A stretch of DNA of 64,000 bases from Spartinivicinus marinus (GTDB lineage: Bacteria > Pseudomonadota > Gammaproteobacteria > Pseudomonadales > Zooshikellaceae), in contig NZ_JAPJZK010000001.1 of assembly GCF_026309355.1 (NCBI RefSeq), forward strand, positions 3,678,501 through 3,742,500, read 5' to 3'. Under the pieces are notes generated by a model. That model did no database searches and was not told the DNA's origin. It saw only the letters and a program-made list of their open reading frames with translations. The translations under genes and the position numbers were made by a program. Positions 42,647 to 51,290 of this stretch are shown one piece after another; the stretch's first letter is position 1, and each line of letters opens with the position of its first letter.

Positions 42647-44733
42647 CCTAATAAATCCGCTAAGTCTGATAGTTGTAAGGCAGGTGTCGTTGATTGGTTG
42701 GGTTGGTTTGAGTGGGTGACTAAACTATTATCATCCCAGTGAGCAGCCCAACCCGGTGGCTGTTGCCAATTAAGCTTGTGGGCATTGAGTTTTAATAAAC
42801 AGCCCATGTTGTACACCAATAAATCCCAGGCTTCATTGGGTGCCTTATCCACCACCTTACACCAACGGCCTTTAGCATCGCGGGCTTCATTGGTGAGCTC
42901 TTCAAAAAAATCTTTCGTGAGCCAGTCGGGGAAGTGAATATAATCCGCGCCGGGTTCATCCCGTTCTAATGCATTACTCACCGTATCTTTAATTAAATTG
43001 GTATTGAGTAAATAGAGTGGGATATCCCCTTGAATAAAGGCTTTACGTTGTTGCCGGTTGCGATTATCAGGAAAGGTTTCTTGAATGCGTGGTGCCCCTT
43101 CACGGCCGGTGCCTTTAATTAAAATCAAGCGATGGGTTAATTGCTGGCTTTTTAAATACCGATAAAATTCATAGGCCTTATCGGTCACCCCATCTTCACC
43201 ACCACTGTCACAGGCGACTAATTTAATTTGCATTAAACGACCTGAGTTGTCCGCTAAGGGATAGGTTTTATGGATGACCTGATCAACCAGGCAATGCCAG
43301 TCTTCTTTAAAAGCGGCGGGATTTAATGGGTAGGGTTTACCTTTATGGTCTAGCCGCTGGGATTTATCTATCGTGAATCGATCAATGACCCAACCTTCAA
43401 ATTCTTTTCCCCAGCCAATAACCTGCACAACAAAACGCTTTTGTTTACCACCCTGCACATCAATCGCAGCGGTTAAAAAGCGGACGCCTTCAGGAACGAC
43501 TTGCTCACCTAAGTTTTCCTGGCGATCCATCAAGGCTTCAGCCGTTCGAAATTCGGTATTGTGTCGATAACGATAGGGTTTACCTAAATCTAGATTGGTC
43601 CAGCTTTTTAATTTTTCTTGGCTGCCGGTATGCTCATAATCCTGTTCAGCTAACAGCCCTTGATACACCAGTTGTTGCCAGGTCTGAAAGCCTGCTGCCG
43701 GACCTTCTAACCAAAAGGTGGCCATTTTAGAAGAACGGCTTTCACCGTGTTTATGGCCTTTTTTATCCAGCCATTCCCCTTCTTTCAGCCAACGCCCGGT
43801 TTGGTTCAGTTTGAATTTTTGCTCAGGGAGGATCACCCCTTGGCAGTGGGGACAACGCATGACTACGGATTCTGAGGCTTTGACTAAGTCTGCTTGTTCC
43901 ACCCAATGCAGGTGATCAAAAATCGGTTGAAACCATTCTAAGCAAACCGAGTTTGGGCATTGCCAATAATAACGACGCCGGTCGCCCATGTTATACAGGC
44001 TTAAAATACCTTGGGTCGGTGGGGATTCATGGGTCGTTGTTGGCTGCCATTTAGGGTCAAGCACTTCCCAGCCGGGCGAGGATTCCACCAGGGTTTTACC
44101 CGCACTCATAAAGGTTTGGGTCCGTTTTTTCGCTAGGGTATAAGGATCACCTTCTTCATCCACATTCGCGGGCAAGCGATCATAATCCGTTAAGGCCACA
44201 TAACGGTAATCCGAGCTGGATAATACATTAATGGTGGGCCAACCAATTTTTAAATAATTTCCCGGTTTAAAAATAATATCGTGGACATTATTGTCATGTC
44301 GCCGGCTTGAGCATTGATCACGTAAATTCGGGCTCGCATAAATAGTCCGGCGTATCCTTTTTTTCGAATACTCTTGCGCTTTTTCTTTGGAAAGCTGCAC
44401 AATCAACATGTCAGCTGGCTCAATCGTAATGACATAGGCCATCCAACCCTCAATCAGGGCATTGGTTTTACCACAACGTGCAGGCCCAACAAATACCACC
44501 GATTCATAATCCCGTTGATTGAGGCAATTTAATACCTCCACTAAATAGGGAATAGCATCGGTTGTCCATGGCTGACTGCTACCGGCGGCCCCCGGTATCC
44601 ATAAGCTTTCTTCAATGGCTTGAGTCACCGTTAATCGTCGTGGTGGTTTAAATAAACACGCCACTTCTTTGCGAATTTGTTCGGCAGAAGCAAAGTTATT
44701 TGATTCGGTCGTACAGGGATTGTCGTATACCAT
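42643..44733 (-). CDS. Terminase large subunit (lambda A-like)
   Basis: 696 residues. ATPase part: VVFVGPARCGKTNALIEGW (Walker A) and LIVQLSKEKAQEYSKKR; nuclease part: TAAIDVQGGKQKRFVVQVIGWG with the acidic residue, VACDSGGEDGVTDKAYEF and a zinc-ribbon-like VMRCPHCQGVI. Lambda A-type enzymes cut cos sites, so the packaged genome should have cohesive ends. Confidence 0.92.
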   Translation of the reverse strand: MVYDNPCTTESNNFASAEQIRKEVACLFKPPRRLTVTQAIEESLWIPGAAGSSQPWTTDAIPYLVEVLNCLNQRDYESVVFVGPARCGKTNALIEGWMAYVITIEPADMLIVQLSKEKAQEYSKKRIRRTIYASPNLRDQCSSRRHDNNVHDIIFKPGNYLKIGWPTINVLSSSDYRYVALTDYDRLPANVDEEGDPYTLAKKRTQTFMSAGKTLVESSPGWEVLDPKWQPTTTHESPPTQGILSLYNMGDRRRYYWQCPNSVCLEWFQPIFDHLHWVEQADLVKASESVVMRCPHCQGVILPEQKFKLNQTGRWLKEGEWLDKKGHKHGESRSSKMATFWLEGPAAGFQTWQQLVYQGLLAEQDYEHTGSQEKLKSWTNLDLGKPYRYRHNTEFRTAEALMDRQENLGEQVVPEGVRFLTAAIDVQGGKQKRFVVQVIGWGKEFEGWVIDRFTIDKSQRLDHKGKPYPLNPAAFKEDWHCLVDQVIHKTYPLADNSGRLMQIKLVACDSGGEDGVTDKAYEFYRYLKSQQLTHRLILIKGTGREGAPRIQETFPDNRNRQQRKAFIQGDIPLYLLNTNLIKDTVSNALERDEPGADYIHFPDWLTKDFFEELTNEARDAKGRWCKVVDKAPNEAWDLLVYNMGCLLKLNAHKLNWQQPPGWAAHWDDNSLVTHSNQPNQSTTPALQLSDLADLLG

Positions 44734-45151
44734 CAGTTACCACCTGTACCTGACTCAATGCCTCAGAAGATAATTGGCAATTACGTTCTAGTTGATCCGG
44801 TAAGGTTTCAAGTTGTTGATTAACGGTAGACACCACTTGATGTAATTCGCGGCGGACATCTTCCACAGGTACTAGCTTTTTTTCACGTTCAAGTAAGGTC
44901 AGTTTTTCATTTTCGGAGCGATACCATTCGTTGCGCTCTCGGGGTGTCATCTGTTCAATGGGCTTTAGGCTATTACTATTGCTGGCTGCATTGAATAACA
45001 CAGGACCCACGACATCAGAGGCATACACATCATAGCCGCGACGTTTACCCACGGGTTGCACGTTGGCCATTTCCAAACGTTTTGATACCGTTTTACGGCA
45101 CATACCAAAATACGCGGCCATTTCGCTGATTGACCAGTTCTGAGGTCCCAC
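44696..45151 (-). CDS. Terminase small subunit (Nu1-like, DUF1441)
   Basis: 151 residues from a GTG start. An N-terminal winged helix of the Nu1 type, QNWSISEMAAYFGMCRKTVSKRL, is followed by NVQPVGKRRGYDVYASDV and an alpha-helical oligomerisation part. Overlaps the large-subunit start by 38 bases. Binds near cos to direct the large subunit. Confidence 0.85.
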   Translation of the reverse strand: MGPQNWSISEMAAYFGMCRKTVSKRLEMANVQPVGKRRGYDVYASDVVGPVLFNAASNSNSLKPIEQMTPRERNEWYRSENEKLTLLEREKKLVPVEDVRRELHQVVSTVNQQLETLPDQLERNCQLSSEALSQVQVVTDGIRQSLYDRIK

Positions 45152-45253
45152 ACTGAGATTGATTCCTAGATAAGAAGGCTTGAAAGGCCTGATTTAGAGG
45201 GCCTGAATAATAGCTGATGCTGCGGCGTAGAGAGCCCGATTTTTACGCAAGAA

Positions 45254-45272
45254 CCGCGCTGTAGCGGCGCGG
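45254..45272. other. Candidate cos region
   Basis: A G+C-rich island in AT-rich DNA, about 100 bases upstream of the small terminase gene: CCGCGC / GCGCGG arms, 7-base loop, with an inner CGCT-GT-AGCG. Lambda cos lies in the same place relative to nu1. Only position, base composition and dyad support it; the nicking site cannot be named. The rest of the 45152-45480 gap holds only the terminator at 45442. Confidence 0.35.
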
Positions 45273-45441
45273 CCCGAATTTAAAGGGCTACAGAAGGACC
45301 CATCACTAACATTACAACAACTGTTGTGTAATATTAAATTAATGTTGATGTTCATTTGAGTCATTAAGACCAGTCGCTGAATAATTAAATAAGGAATAAA
45401 TAAACACAGCCAATAACACGCATTGCATATTAAAACCCTTT

Positions 45442-45464
45442 AAAAAAAGCCCACCGAAGTGGGC
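45442..45464 (-). terminator. Rho-independent terminator after the antirepressor gene
   Basis: Minus strand: GCCCAC, TTCG tetraloop, GTGGGC, then seven T. It lies 17 bases past the stop at 45481 and isolates the antirepressor from the packaging operon. Confidence 0.9.
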
Positions 45465-45480
45465 AACATTCCATTCAAAT

Positions 45481-46197
45481 TTAGGCTACTAACCGCTGAC
45501 TCCATAACTCGTTTAATTCCCTAAGCCCTTTACCCGTAATTAATGCAGTGACCGATTGTTTTAGCCCTTGGCTAGGATGATCAAACTCACTTAATTTAAC
45601 GTCAAGATAGCCCTTTTCAATCAATCGTTGATAAGGCTCATTAAAATAGGTTACCCATTTAATATCACGTAAGAACTTAAATAGCCGATTACGCCCAGTG
45701 CCCATAATCTTAGCAGCTTCTGCTACAGTAATGGCATCATCCGATTGAATGACTTGATCATGAAACTCAGCTTTAGGGGTTAGCACTTCAATTTGTTTAG
45801 TTTGCTCTTGCACCTTTTCAAGTGACTGAACTAATAAACCTGCTATTTGCCCAGTATTAGACCAATCAATTTTAGCGACACCATAACTGCCTGTTTTACG
45901 GATACTGGGCAGTACTTCATTTGTTACCCATTTCTTGAAAACTTTTGCTTCTGGGCGACGGCTTTTTAGAATGGCTGAGTAGAGTCCTGACTCGTTAATA
46001 ACCTGTAACTCCTGGTCTCCACCAAGGGTCTGCACAATTGACAGACCCTTTTCATCATCATCTAAATGACGAGTCATTGCACTGGCTTCTGAAAACTTCA
46101 AAGCATCAGCAATATCTTTAGCTACAAACCACGGCTCGCCGTCTTTATCGATAACACGAACTGAGGCACCACTAAATTCAAAAGGGATAATATCCAT
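45481..46197 (-). CDS. Phage antirepressor (BRO-N plus KilAC domain)
   Basis: 238 residues. BRO-N: IPFEFSGASVRVIDKDGEPWFVAKDIADAL, VINESGLYSAILKSRRPEAKVFKKWVTNEVLPSIRKTGSY. C-terminal KilAC: ITVAEAAKIMGTGRNRLFKFLRDIKW and LSEFDHPSQGLKQSVTALITGKGLREL. Such proteins bind the phage repressor and promote induction. It has its own terminator downstream. Confidence 0.85.
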   Translation of the reverse strand: MDIIPFEFSGASVRVIDKDGEPWFVAKDIADALKFSEASAMTRHLDDDEKGLSIVQTLGGDQELQVINESGLYSAILKSRRPEAKVFKKWVTNEVLPSIRKTGSYGVAKIDWSNTGQIAGLLVQSLEKVQEQTKQIEVLTPKAEFHDQVIQSDDAITVAEAAKIMGTGRNRLFKFLRDIKWVTYFNEPYQRLIEKGYLDVKLSEFDHPSQGLKQSVTALITGKGLRELNELWSQRLVA

Positions 46198-46260
46198 AGC
46201 TTACCTATCTTCTTTTTTTATTTATTACAAGACAACAAACAAATATTTTAAAATAAACGA

Positions 46261-46680
46261 TCAAGACCGAAGAGTTACATTAAAATATTCGGCAACTAAA
46301 TTTGAACATGTAAGAGTAAATATCAATCCTGAAGTTAATGAAAGATAAAAGCAGTCTCGAATAAAGCACAACCAAAGATTTGGTTTTAACCAGGATAGAA
46401 GGTGAAAAACAAGTGCAGGCACTATTAATTGTAAGTCTTTTAATATTATAGATACAAACAAAAAAGAAAGCCCATAAACTTGTTTGTTTTCATATCTTGA
46501 GATTGAATAAATCCCTGAAGAAAAGCCCAATATAAGAGCCACGACTACTGCAAACACTACATACTTCACAAGATCAGTTCTAATGATTTTTTTTGCTGTC
46601 GTTCCAAAAAACAGTTTCTTAAAAAACCATACCCCGTAGGCTTCGAATATGAATATTATAATTACTAATATGCCTGCCAC
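46261..46680 (-). CDS. Membrane protein with about four helices
   Basis: 139 residues. Hydrophobic segments at residues about 3-22, 42-62 (YVVFAVVVALILGFSSGIY), 72-90 and 112-130. AT-rich. It lies between the antirepressor and the holin genes. Possibly a lysis accessory or superinfection-exclusion protein; no family recognised. Confidence 0.45.
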   Translation of the reverse strand: MAGILVIIIFIFEAYGVWFFKKLFFGTTAKKIIRTDLVKYVVFAVVVALILGFSSGIYSISRYENKQVYGLSFLFVSIILKDLQLIVPALVFHLLSWLKPNLWLCFIRDCFYLSLTSGLIFTLTCSNLVAEYFNVTLRS

Positions 46681-46819
46681 TTAGTTACCTTATAGAGTTT
46701 ATTGATTTCGAGACACAACATTAGATTACTTCATATGTATTAAAATACTATTCACAACATCATTGTAGATTACAATAAGTATATAAACCAAACTTAAAAG
46801 GCTGGATAGAATTAGTAGC

Positions 46820-47056
46820 TTACTGTTCTTTATCTACAGAAGGCGTGCCACCGTACATTTCACGATAAAATAATTCAGTCTCCCGCTTATCCCGCCGATG
46901 CTTGTACACCCAATTAACAACAACGGTAATCGTGGTCAAAATAATACCGATAATCACACCCCAGTCTTTAAGTGTTAGACCTGCAATAACAGTCCCTGCA
47001 CTGGCGACATATGGGGCGTTTGATATGATTTTTTCAGTTACCATCGGGCTAACCAT
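46820..47056 (-). CDS. Holin-like small membrane protein
   Basis: 78 residues with two hydrophobic helices (residues about 14-28 and 32-50, DWGVIIGIILTTITVVVNWVY), followed by the basic KHRRDKRETELFYREM tail. This is the HP1/phage-21-type holin pattern. Its ATG overlaps the stop of the preceding 3TM gene (TAATG). It would open the inner membrane to the amidase. Confidence 0.7.
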   Translation of the reverse strand: MVSPMVTEKIISNAPYVASAGTVIAGLTLKDWGVIIGIILTTITVVVNWVYKHRRDKRETELFYREMYGGTPSVDKEQ

Positions 47057-47463
47057 TATCGTTGTCGAGCAACACCTTTTAATTTTTCGGCAGTTCGTTG
47101 AGCACCAAGACCCAAGAGGGTAAAGACAAGTGTCATTAATTCACTGGTTTCAATTGTTGGTAGCATGGCTACCACATCAGGGCGATTGGCTAGGGATAAA
47201 CCAATCACGATAAAATCACGCAGTATCCAAGCATAAGCCAACAACCCAACACATAACCAACCCAATCCAGGCCGCCAACCTGAAACCCATAATGATGGAT
47301 GCTTAGCTTCTTCTAAATTGGTAAATGCTTGAAGTAAATGCGGTTGGTTGAGTGTTTCTTGAAGCTTTTGCTTAGCAGCTAAGCGTTCTTCGTCTGAAGT
47401 GAATAAGCTATCCAAGCCAGACACAATAGTGTTAGCTATATTATCAATTGAGATCAATTTCAT
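47056..47463 (-). CDS. 3TM-type holin
   Basis: 135 residues. After a helical N-terminus (SDEERLAAKQKLQETLNQ) come LWVSGWRPGLGWLCVGLLAYAWILRDFIVIGLSL and MTLVFTLLGLGAQRTAEKL, the 3TM holin signature. Pairs with the small holin-like gene downstream. Confidence 0.7.
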   Translation of the reverse strand: MKLISIDNIANTIVSGLDSLFTSDEERLAAKQKLQETLNQPHLLQAFTNLEEAKHPSLWVSGWRPGLGWLCVGLLAYAWILRDFIVIGLSLANRPDVVAMLPTIETSELMTLVFTLLGLGAQRTAEKLKGVARQR

Positions 47464-47530
47464 GGGAATAAAAAAACCAAGACTGGTTAGCCTTGGCTTA
47501 ATTTGGAGTGGAATCAGATTGTAATCAGTT

Positions 47531-47926
47531 TTAAAGGCCTAGCTGCTCGCGTAGTTCTTTATTCTCTTGTTTCAACTCTTTCACTGCTTCGATTAAAACG
47601 CCAACAAGTCCAGCATAGTTAACCTGTTTAAGTGTTACTTCAGTACCATTCTTATCTGTGACTTTGGTATCATGAACCAGCTCAGGAAATACTTTTTCTA
47701 CATCTTGGGCAATCACGCCTATGTCTTTTTTATTATCTTTCTTCCACACAAAAGATACACCTTTTAATTTGGATACCTTTTCTAAAGAGTTATCTATTCG
47801 TACAGGATTTTCCTTTAGTCTTATATCGCTAAATCGTACGACACAGTTTTTGGTATTACAAGTTGCATAAGCATTTGAAATAGATGCAACTGAAACTAAA
47901 AAAGCTAATGCAATTAGTTTTTTCAT
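47531..47926 (-). CDS. Exported stand-alone S74 chaperone-like protein
   Basis: 131 residues: signal peptide (residues 1-20, ISNAYA), then an S74 intramolecular-chaperone domain: SDIRLKENPVRIDNSLEKVSKL, IGVIAQDVEKVFPELV, QVNYAGLVGVLIEAVKELKQEN. The Ser and Lys of SDxRLK, the self-cleaving dyad, are both present. The domain is normally the C-terminal end of a tail fibre; here it is alone and secreted. Confidence 0.6.
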   Translation of the reverse strand: MKKLIALAFLVSVASISNAYATCNTKNCVVRFSDIRLKENPVRIDNSLEKVSKLKGVSFVWKKDNKKDIGVIAQDVEKVFPELVHDTKVTDKNGTEVTLKQVNYAGLVGVLIEAVKELKQENKELREQLGL

Positions 47927-47985
47927 TTTAGTTCGTCCATACTGCGTTGAATCGTATTACTGTTAAAACAAGTAATGTAGAAGTA

Positions 47986-48225
47986 TTATAACCAATGAAG
48001 GTTAATTAATATAAACTTTCTTAGCGCTTCTCTTTGTTCTTCTGTTAACACTGCATAGTTGATTTGTATTGGCTCATTATTTTCACTACCACTGCTTTCC
48101 AAGGTGCTTTCATTTTTATAGTCTACCTTGCTTATTGTTGTTTTAATACTTGATGTACTGTGGTTATATGCATGAGAAACAGCTGAAATTGAATACAATA
48201 TTACAATGATACATATTTTTTTCAT
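47986..48225 (-). CDS. Small exported protein, 79 residues
   Basis: Signal peptide MKKICIIVILYSISAVSHA, then a Ser/Asn-rich linker and IQINYAVLTEEQREALRKFI. The beginning and the VNYA-like motif resemble the S74 gene downstream, so it may be a shrunken copy of it. Function unknown. Confidence 0.35.
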   Translation of the reverse strand: MKKICIIVILYSISAVSHAYNHSTSSIKTTISKVDYKNESTLESSGSENNEPIQINYAVLTEEQREALRKFILINLHWL

Positions 48226-48425
48226 ATTGGTTCACCCGTACTTTATTTACACCTTATGTTACAATTAAGTATCACTTTAAAGAGAAATCAAAGTATAGTG
48301 AATTTTTGTAACAAACTGTATCTAAAAGCTGTTTATCAACACCTATGAAAAACCATTTTTTGTGGTAATTTTTTGGTGCTATATCCAAAACTAGATCAGT
48401 ATAAGCAATTAGTTGTTAGCACACT

Positions 48426-48812
48426 TTACTGAATTATCCTCATCCACCTTTTAATATTGAAATTAGGACAGTTCTTACCCGAATCTAAATCACAATGCCC
48501 AACCACTTCAGCATCAGGGTATTTAATGTGCCAGTCGATAATCACTTTATCTAAACTATCAAGCTGAGCATCAGTAAACTGATCTCTACCTACCAAACAA
48601 ACACCCAAGCTATGACTATTGTGACCTTTAACATGCGCCCCGACCCAATATTCAGGCCGACCATTTTCGATAGTACCATCTCGTTTAATTACTTTATGAT
48701 ACCCAATACCTGACCAGCCTCTTTCAAGGTGCCATAGGTGAATATCTTTGGCGGAGATATCTAGGTTGTTAGGAGAGTCTGAGCAGTGGACGACGAGTTT
48801 GGTGATGTTCAT
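48426..48812 (-). CDS. N-acetylmuramoyl-L-alanine amidase endolysin
   Basis: 128 residues of the Amidase_2 / T7 lysozyme fold. Zinc ligands are visible: His in KLVVHCSDSPNN, His in VVGHCDLDSGKNCPNF and its Cys. A typical DIHLWHLERGWSGIGYHKVI follows the first. No signal peptide, so a holin is needed for export. It cleaves the peptide from the glycan. Confidence 0.9.
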   Translation of the reverse strand: MNITKLVVHCSDSPNNLDISAKDIHLWHLERGWSGIGYHKVIKRDGTIENGRPEYWVGAHVKGHNSHSLGVCLVGRDQFTDAQLDSLDKVIIDWHIKYPDAEVVGHCDLDSGKNCPNFNIKRWMRIIQ

Positions 48813-48904
48813 TGTTCGGAAAATACTTAATGGTTAATGGCTATGTTTTACAAAGAGGTAATCGTGTAGCCTGTTATAACATTTTGACTGGAATAAGGTT
48901 TATT

Positions 48905-49405
48905 ATGAAGAAACAGGCAATATCAATAGCTTTGATGACTCTGTTGTTCGGTTGTACTGCTTCTGCGCCAAGCTTAAATGCATTTATCAATGACTTTTAT
49001 GATTCAAACTTGGTTACTACGTTTGGAATCCTTGAAGATGACGCCGTCAAAGCTTATGTGAGTGATGATCTAAGGGTACTATTTTCAAAGGCTAGAGAAG
49101 TACAAGATACTTTTGCTACAAAACATCCAGATTTAAAACCAAGACTGGTTGATACGCTGCTTTTTACAAGTGTACCGCATGATCAACCTACAAAACGCAC
49201 TATTCAAGATATTAAGGAAGTAAATGGCATCTATAAAGTAACTGTTAGTTTTGATGCAATAGAAGGCAATGATAGGTGTGCTGATAAACTTTTTATAAGT
49301 AGCAATGATGACTTATTTGAAATTGCAGACATTGAACTTGGTTGCTATGAATCTAAGAAATTATCAACACTACTTTCTGAGTCTATTAAGGATCACCAGA
49401 AGTAA
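48905..49405 (+). CDS. Predicted lipoprotein (cargo)
   Basis: 166 residues from the ATG at 48905, chosen because AAGG precedes it by 6 bases and a lipobox follows (IALMTLLFGC). Mature part starts TASAPSLNAFINDFYD and contains YVSDDLRVLFSKAREVQD. Transcribed against the lysis operon, so it can be expressed in the lysogen; probably a moron. It resembles DUF3828-type proteins only loosely. Confidence 0.5.
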   Translation: MKKQAISIALMTLLFGCTASAPSLNAFINDFYDSNLVTTFGILEDDAVKAYVSDDLRVLFSKAREVQDTFATKHPDLKPRLVDTLLFTSVPHDQPTKRTIQDIKEVNGIYKVTVSFDAIEGNDRCADKLFISSNDDLFEIADIELGCYESKKLSTLLSESIKDHQK

Positions 49406-49414
49406 AGTCATAAA

Positions 49415-49445
49415 CGAAAAAAGCCCCGTCATCTGACAGGGCTTC
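49415..49445. terminator. Bidirectional terminator
   Basis: Arms AAGCCC-GTCA / TGAC-GGGCTT with one C/A mismatch and a two-base loop. A six-A run on the left gives a strong T-tail on the minus strand. It serves the convergent lipoprotein gene (+) and the 49547 gene (-). Confidence 0.8.
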
Positions 49446-49546
49446 TTGAATTGAGTGCTGTTGACATAAAAATAACAGCTTACCTAAAGGGTACTTTCTG
49501 GGTAATCAATTGTCAACACCTAAATTTAAAAAAATTCAAAAAAAGT

Positions 49547-50095
49547 TTATGCCGCTTCTTGCTCAAGTGCATGACGTTCTTTTTCGCACAAGACGGACAC
49601 CGGACTTAATGCTTTACCACAGTAATCATCTAAAAAACTTTGCATTGTGGAATAAACGTCACCCCAGTCACGCGTAAAGTTTTGCTTTTTCACATCAAGC
49701 AACTCAGCCTTTTTAGCCGCAGGTATAAACTCACCTTTCCATTGCTGTTCTTTTCGATCTTCAATCGCCACATTACATAAAGAGATTAACCGAGCACACT
49801 TTATACGACTGTTAATGATCTTATCGCCATGCTTTTGTATAACCACTTTATAAAGCCGGTCAGCGATCCTTGATTTTAATTTTTCAGTTCGTAAGTGATC
49901 AGGGGCATAACAAAACATTCCCCATTCTTTTATTGGCTGAGGTAGCTTTGCCACGATATCTTGTACCTTACCTGCTTCCACATTCTTTGCGATACGACCT
50001 AAGTTCGTTCTAAAACCAGAGGGCGTTTTACCTACTCGACTTTCGATATCAAGAAAAGCATCATGCCAGGCGACTTTTGCACTATACCATTTCAT
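49547..50095 (-). CDS. Phage protein of unknown function, 182 residues
   Basis: Charged and helical: WYSAKVAWHDAFLDIESRVG, QPIKEWGMFCYAPDHLRTEKLKSRIADRLYKVV, CARLISLCNVAIEDRKEQQWKGEF. It lies downstream of the replication genes and upstream of lysis, the usual place of an antiterminator or late regulator. I do not recognise a family, so this is position-based inference. Confidence 0.5.
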   Translation of the reverse strand: MKWYSAKVAWHDAFLDIESRVGKTPSGFRTNLGRIAKNVEAGKVQDIVAKLPQPIKEWGMFCYAPDHLRTEKLKSRIADRLYKVVIQKHGDKIINSRIKCARLISLCNVAIEDRKEQQWKGEFIPAAKKAELLDVKKQNFTRDWGDVYSTMQSFLDDYCGKALSPVSVLCEKERHALEQEAA

Positions 50096-50142
50096 TGATG
50101 GTTACCTCTTTTCTCTTTTTGTTGCTTCGGGTCATTAAACAC

Positions 50143-50523
50143 TTATGCTATTTTTTTATTTTCAGTTAGCATTAAGTAATCTTGAATCTGTTGCTTAGCG
50201 GCTTCTATTCCACGACACAAGACGGCTAGGTAACCTTGATCAGCTAATCGGTTTAACCATTCTTTTTGATTGGCTGACACTTGTGTCTTAGCGGGTGGAC
50301 TGGCTTTAAACTCAATGACCAAACCATGGTAACCACCACGGGGCATCATGATAAAAATATCAGGTACCCCAGCCTTAACCCCTTGCTGTTTTAATTTGTT
50401 TGCCACTGCCACATGTCGATGGCCACCATTAGGCACATGAAAGGCATGACGATAAACATCAGGGTAGTTGCCATGTAACCAACGAAATAAATCGGCTTGT
50501 TCTTTTCCTTCGATATCACGCAT
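50143..50523 (-). CDS. VRR-NUC nuclease
   Basis: 126 residues from the ATG at 50523, decided by GGAGG 7 bases upstream; the frame extends to 50637, overlapping the previous gene. Core: HVPNGGHRHVAVANKLKQQGVKAGVPDIFIMMPRGGYHGLVIEFKA, with the catalytic PD...ExK and GG. VRR-NUC nucleases often act on branched or flap DNA in phage replication modules. Confidence 0.85.
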   Translation of the reverse strand: MRDIEGKEQADLFRWLHGNYPDVYRHAFHVPNGGHRHVAVANKLKQQGVKAGVPDIFIMMPRGGYHGLVIEFKASPPAKTQVSANQKEWLNRLADQGYLAVLCRGIEAAKQQIQDYLMLTENKKIA

Positions 50524-50815
50524 CACCAAGCCTCCATTTACTTGCATCAAAAATGTAAACAGCTGGCTTTGCGCGAGGGGCGTGATCAAGGTATTTTTTA
50601 TAAGCATCCAAAGCCTGCATACCAAAATCACAATCACAGCCTTTTGCTAGTTGTTCTCGATATTCATTTATATCAAGGGCTCGCTCAGTTGCATCGCAAT
50701 CAAGCAGACTATATAAGGCATCGGCCAGGTATCCTGCTACATGGTTAGCTGCATCAAGTTGAACTATTAACTTTGCTATAGCCTTTTCTAATGCTTCTGT
50801 GTTATTTGTTTCCAT
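50516..50815 (-). CDS. Small phage protein, helical
   Basis: 99 residues from the ATG at 50815, set by GGAGAG; an upstream GTG at 50839 is an alternative. N-terminal helix ALEKAIAKLIVQLDAANHVAGYLADALYSLL, then a Cys pair (GCDCDFGMQALDAYKKYL). Its stop overlaps the nuclease start (ATGCGTGA). Unknown function. Confidence 0.55.
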   Translation of the reverse strand: METNNTEALEKAIAKLIVQLDAANHVAGYLADALYSLLDCDATERALDINEYREQLAKGCDCDFGMQALDAYKKYLDHAPRAKPAVYIFDASKWRLGDA

Positions 50816-50817
50816 TC

Positions 50818-50988
50818 TCACTCTCCACACATACCACACTTGCCTCTCTTCAGCCCCTCAGCCGTTTTTCTCACTGCCAGGGCTATTTCTCTACTGCCAT
50901 GTTCTAAACTGTCTTCTAGCTGCTCTGCGAGCCTCTCAAAGCGTTTTGCCATGGCAATCAAGTTGGTCGTTCGTTTTTTGCTTTTCAT
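50818..50988 (-). CDS. Small basic phage protein with C-terminal Cys pair
   Basis: 56 residues from the ATG at 50988 (GGAG upstream); the frame is open to a TTG at 51036. MKSKKRTTNLIAMAKRFERLAEQLED then KRGKCGMCGE. Its stop is 2 bases from the next start. Unknown function; regulatory peptide or DNA-binding is possible. Confidence 0.5.
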   Translation of the reverse strand: MKSKKRTTNLIAMAKRFERLAEQLEDSLEHGSREIALAVRKTAEGLKRGKCGMCGE

Positions 50989-51123
50989 TGTTGTTATTCT
51001 CCATTCGTTATTTCGGGTTTTACGTACTTTTGACAACCTTGTCTTTAATCTGCTTTTACTTTGTCAAAACTAAGAATCTATAAACTATTGATATATAATA
51101 TAAAAAATAATAATAAATATAAT

Positions 51124-51150
51124 AATGACAATAATGACAATAATGACAAG
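51124..51150 (-). repeat. 9-bp iteron array 1 (three units, reverse)
   Basis: Three adjacent 9-mers on the plus strand: AATGACAAT, AATGACAAT, AATGACAAG, i.e. ATTGTCATT on the minus strand. In inverse orientation to the arrays at 51201 and 51264. Confidence 0.7.
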
Positions 51151-51200
51151 GGGGTACTTAAACCCTATTTATTAGATTGTTTTTAAGGCCCTGCTGCGTA

Positions 51201-51218
51201 ATTGTCATAATTGTCATA
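51201..51218 (+). repeat. 9-bp iteron array 2 (two units)
   Basis: ATTGTCATA repeated twice without a gap. Same core ATTGTCAT as array 1, opposite strand. Confidence 0.7.
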
Positions 51219-51263
51219 ACTCCATTTTCCCTTTATTTTTCAGCCACTTGTTTTGACACGTTA

Positions 51264-51290
51264 ATTGGCATAATTGTCTTTATTGTTATT
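51264..51290 (+). repeat. 9-bp iteron array 3 (three diverged units)
   Basis: ATTGGCATA, ATTGTCTTT, ATTGTTATT, head to tail. Overlaps the last codon of the primase gene. With arrays 1 and 2 it forms a roughly 170-bp block with units facing each other, as in replication origins or partition/operator sites. Confidence 0.6.

Noticed and set aside
51124-51290. A CRISPR array
   Set aside because: Units are 9 bp, directly adjacent, without spacers, and no cas genes are present. The Cas4-like exonuclease at 59371 belongs to a phage recombination operon.
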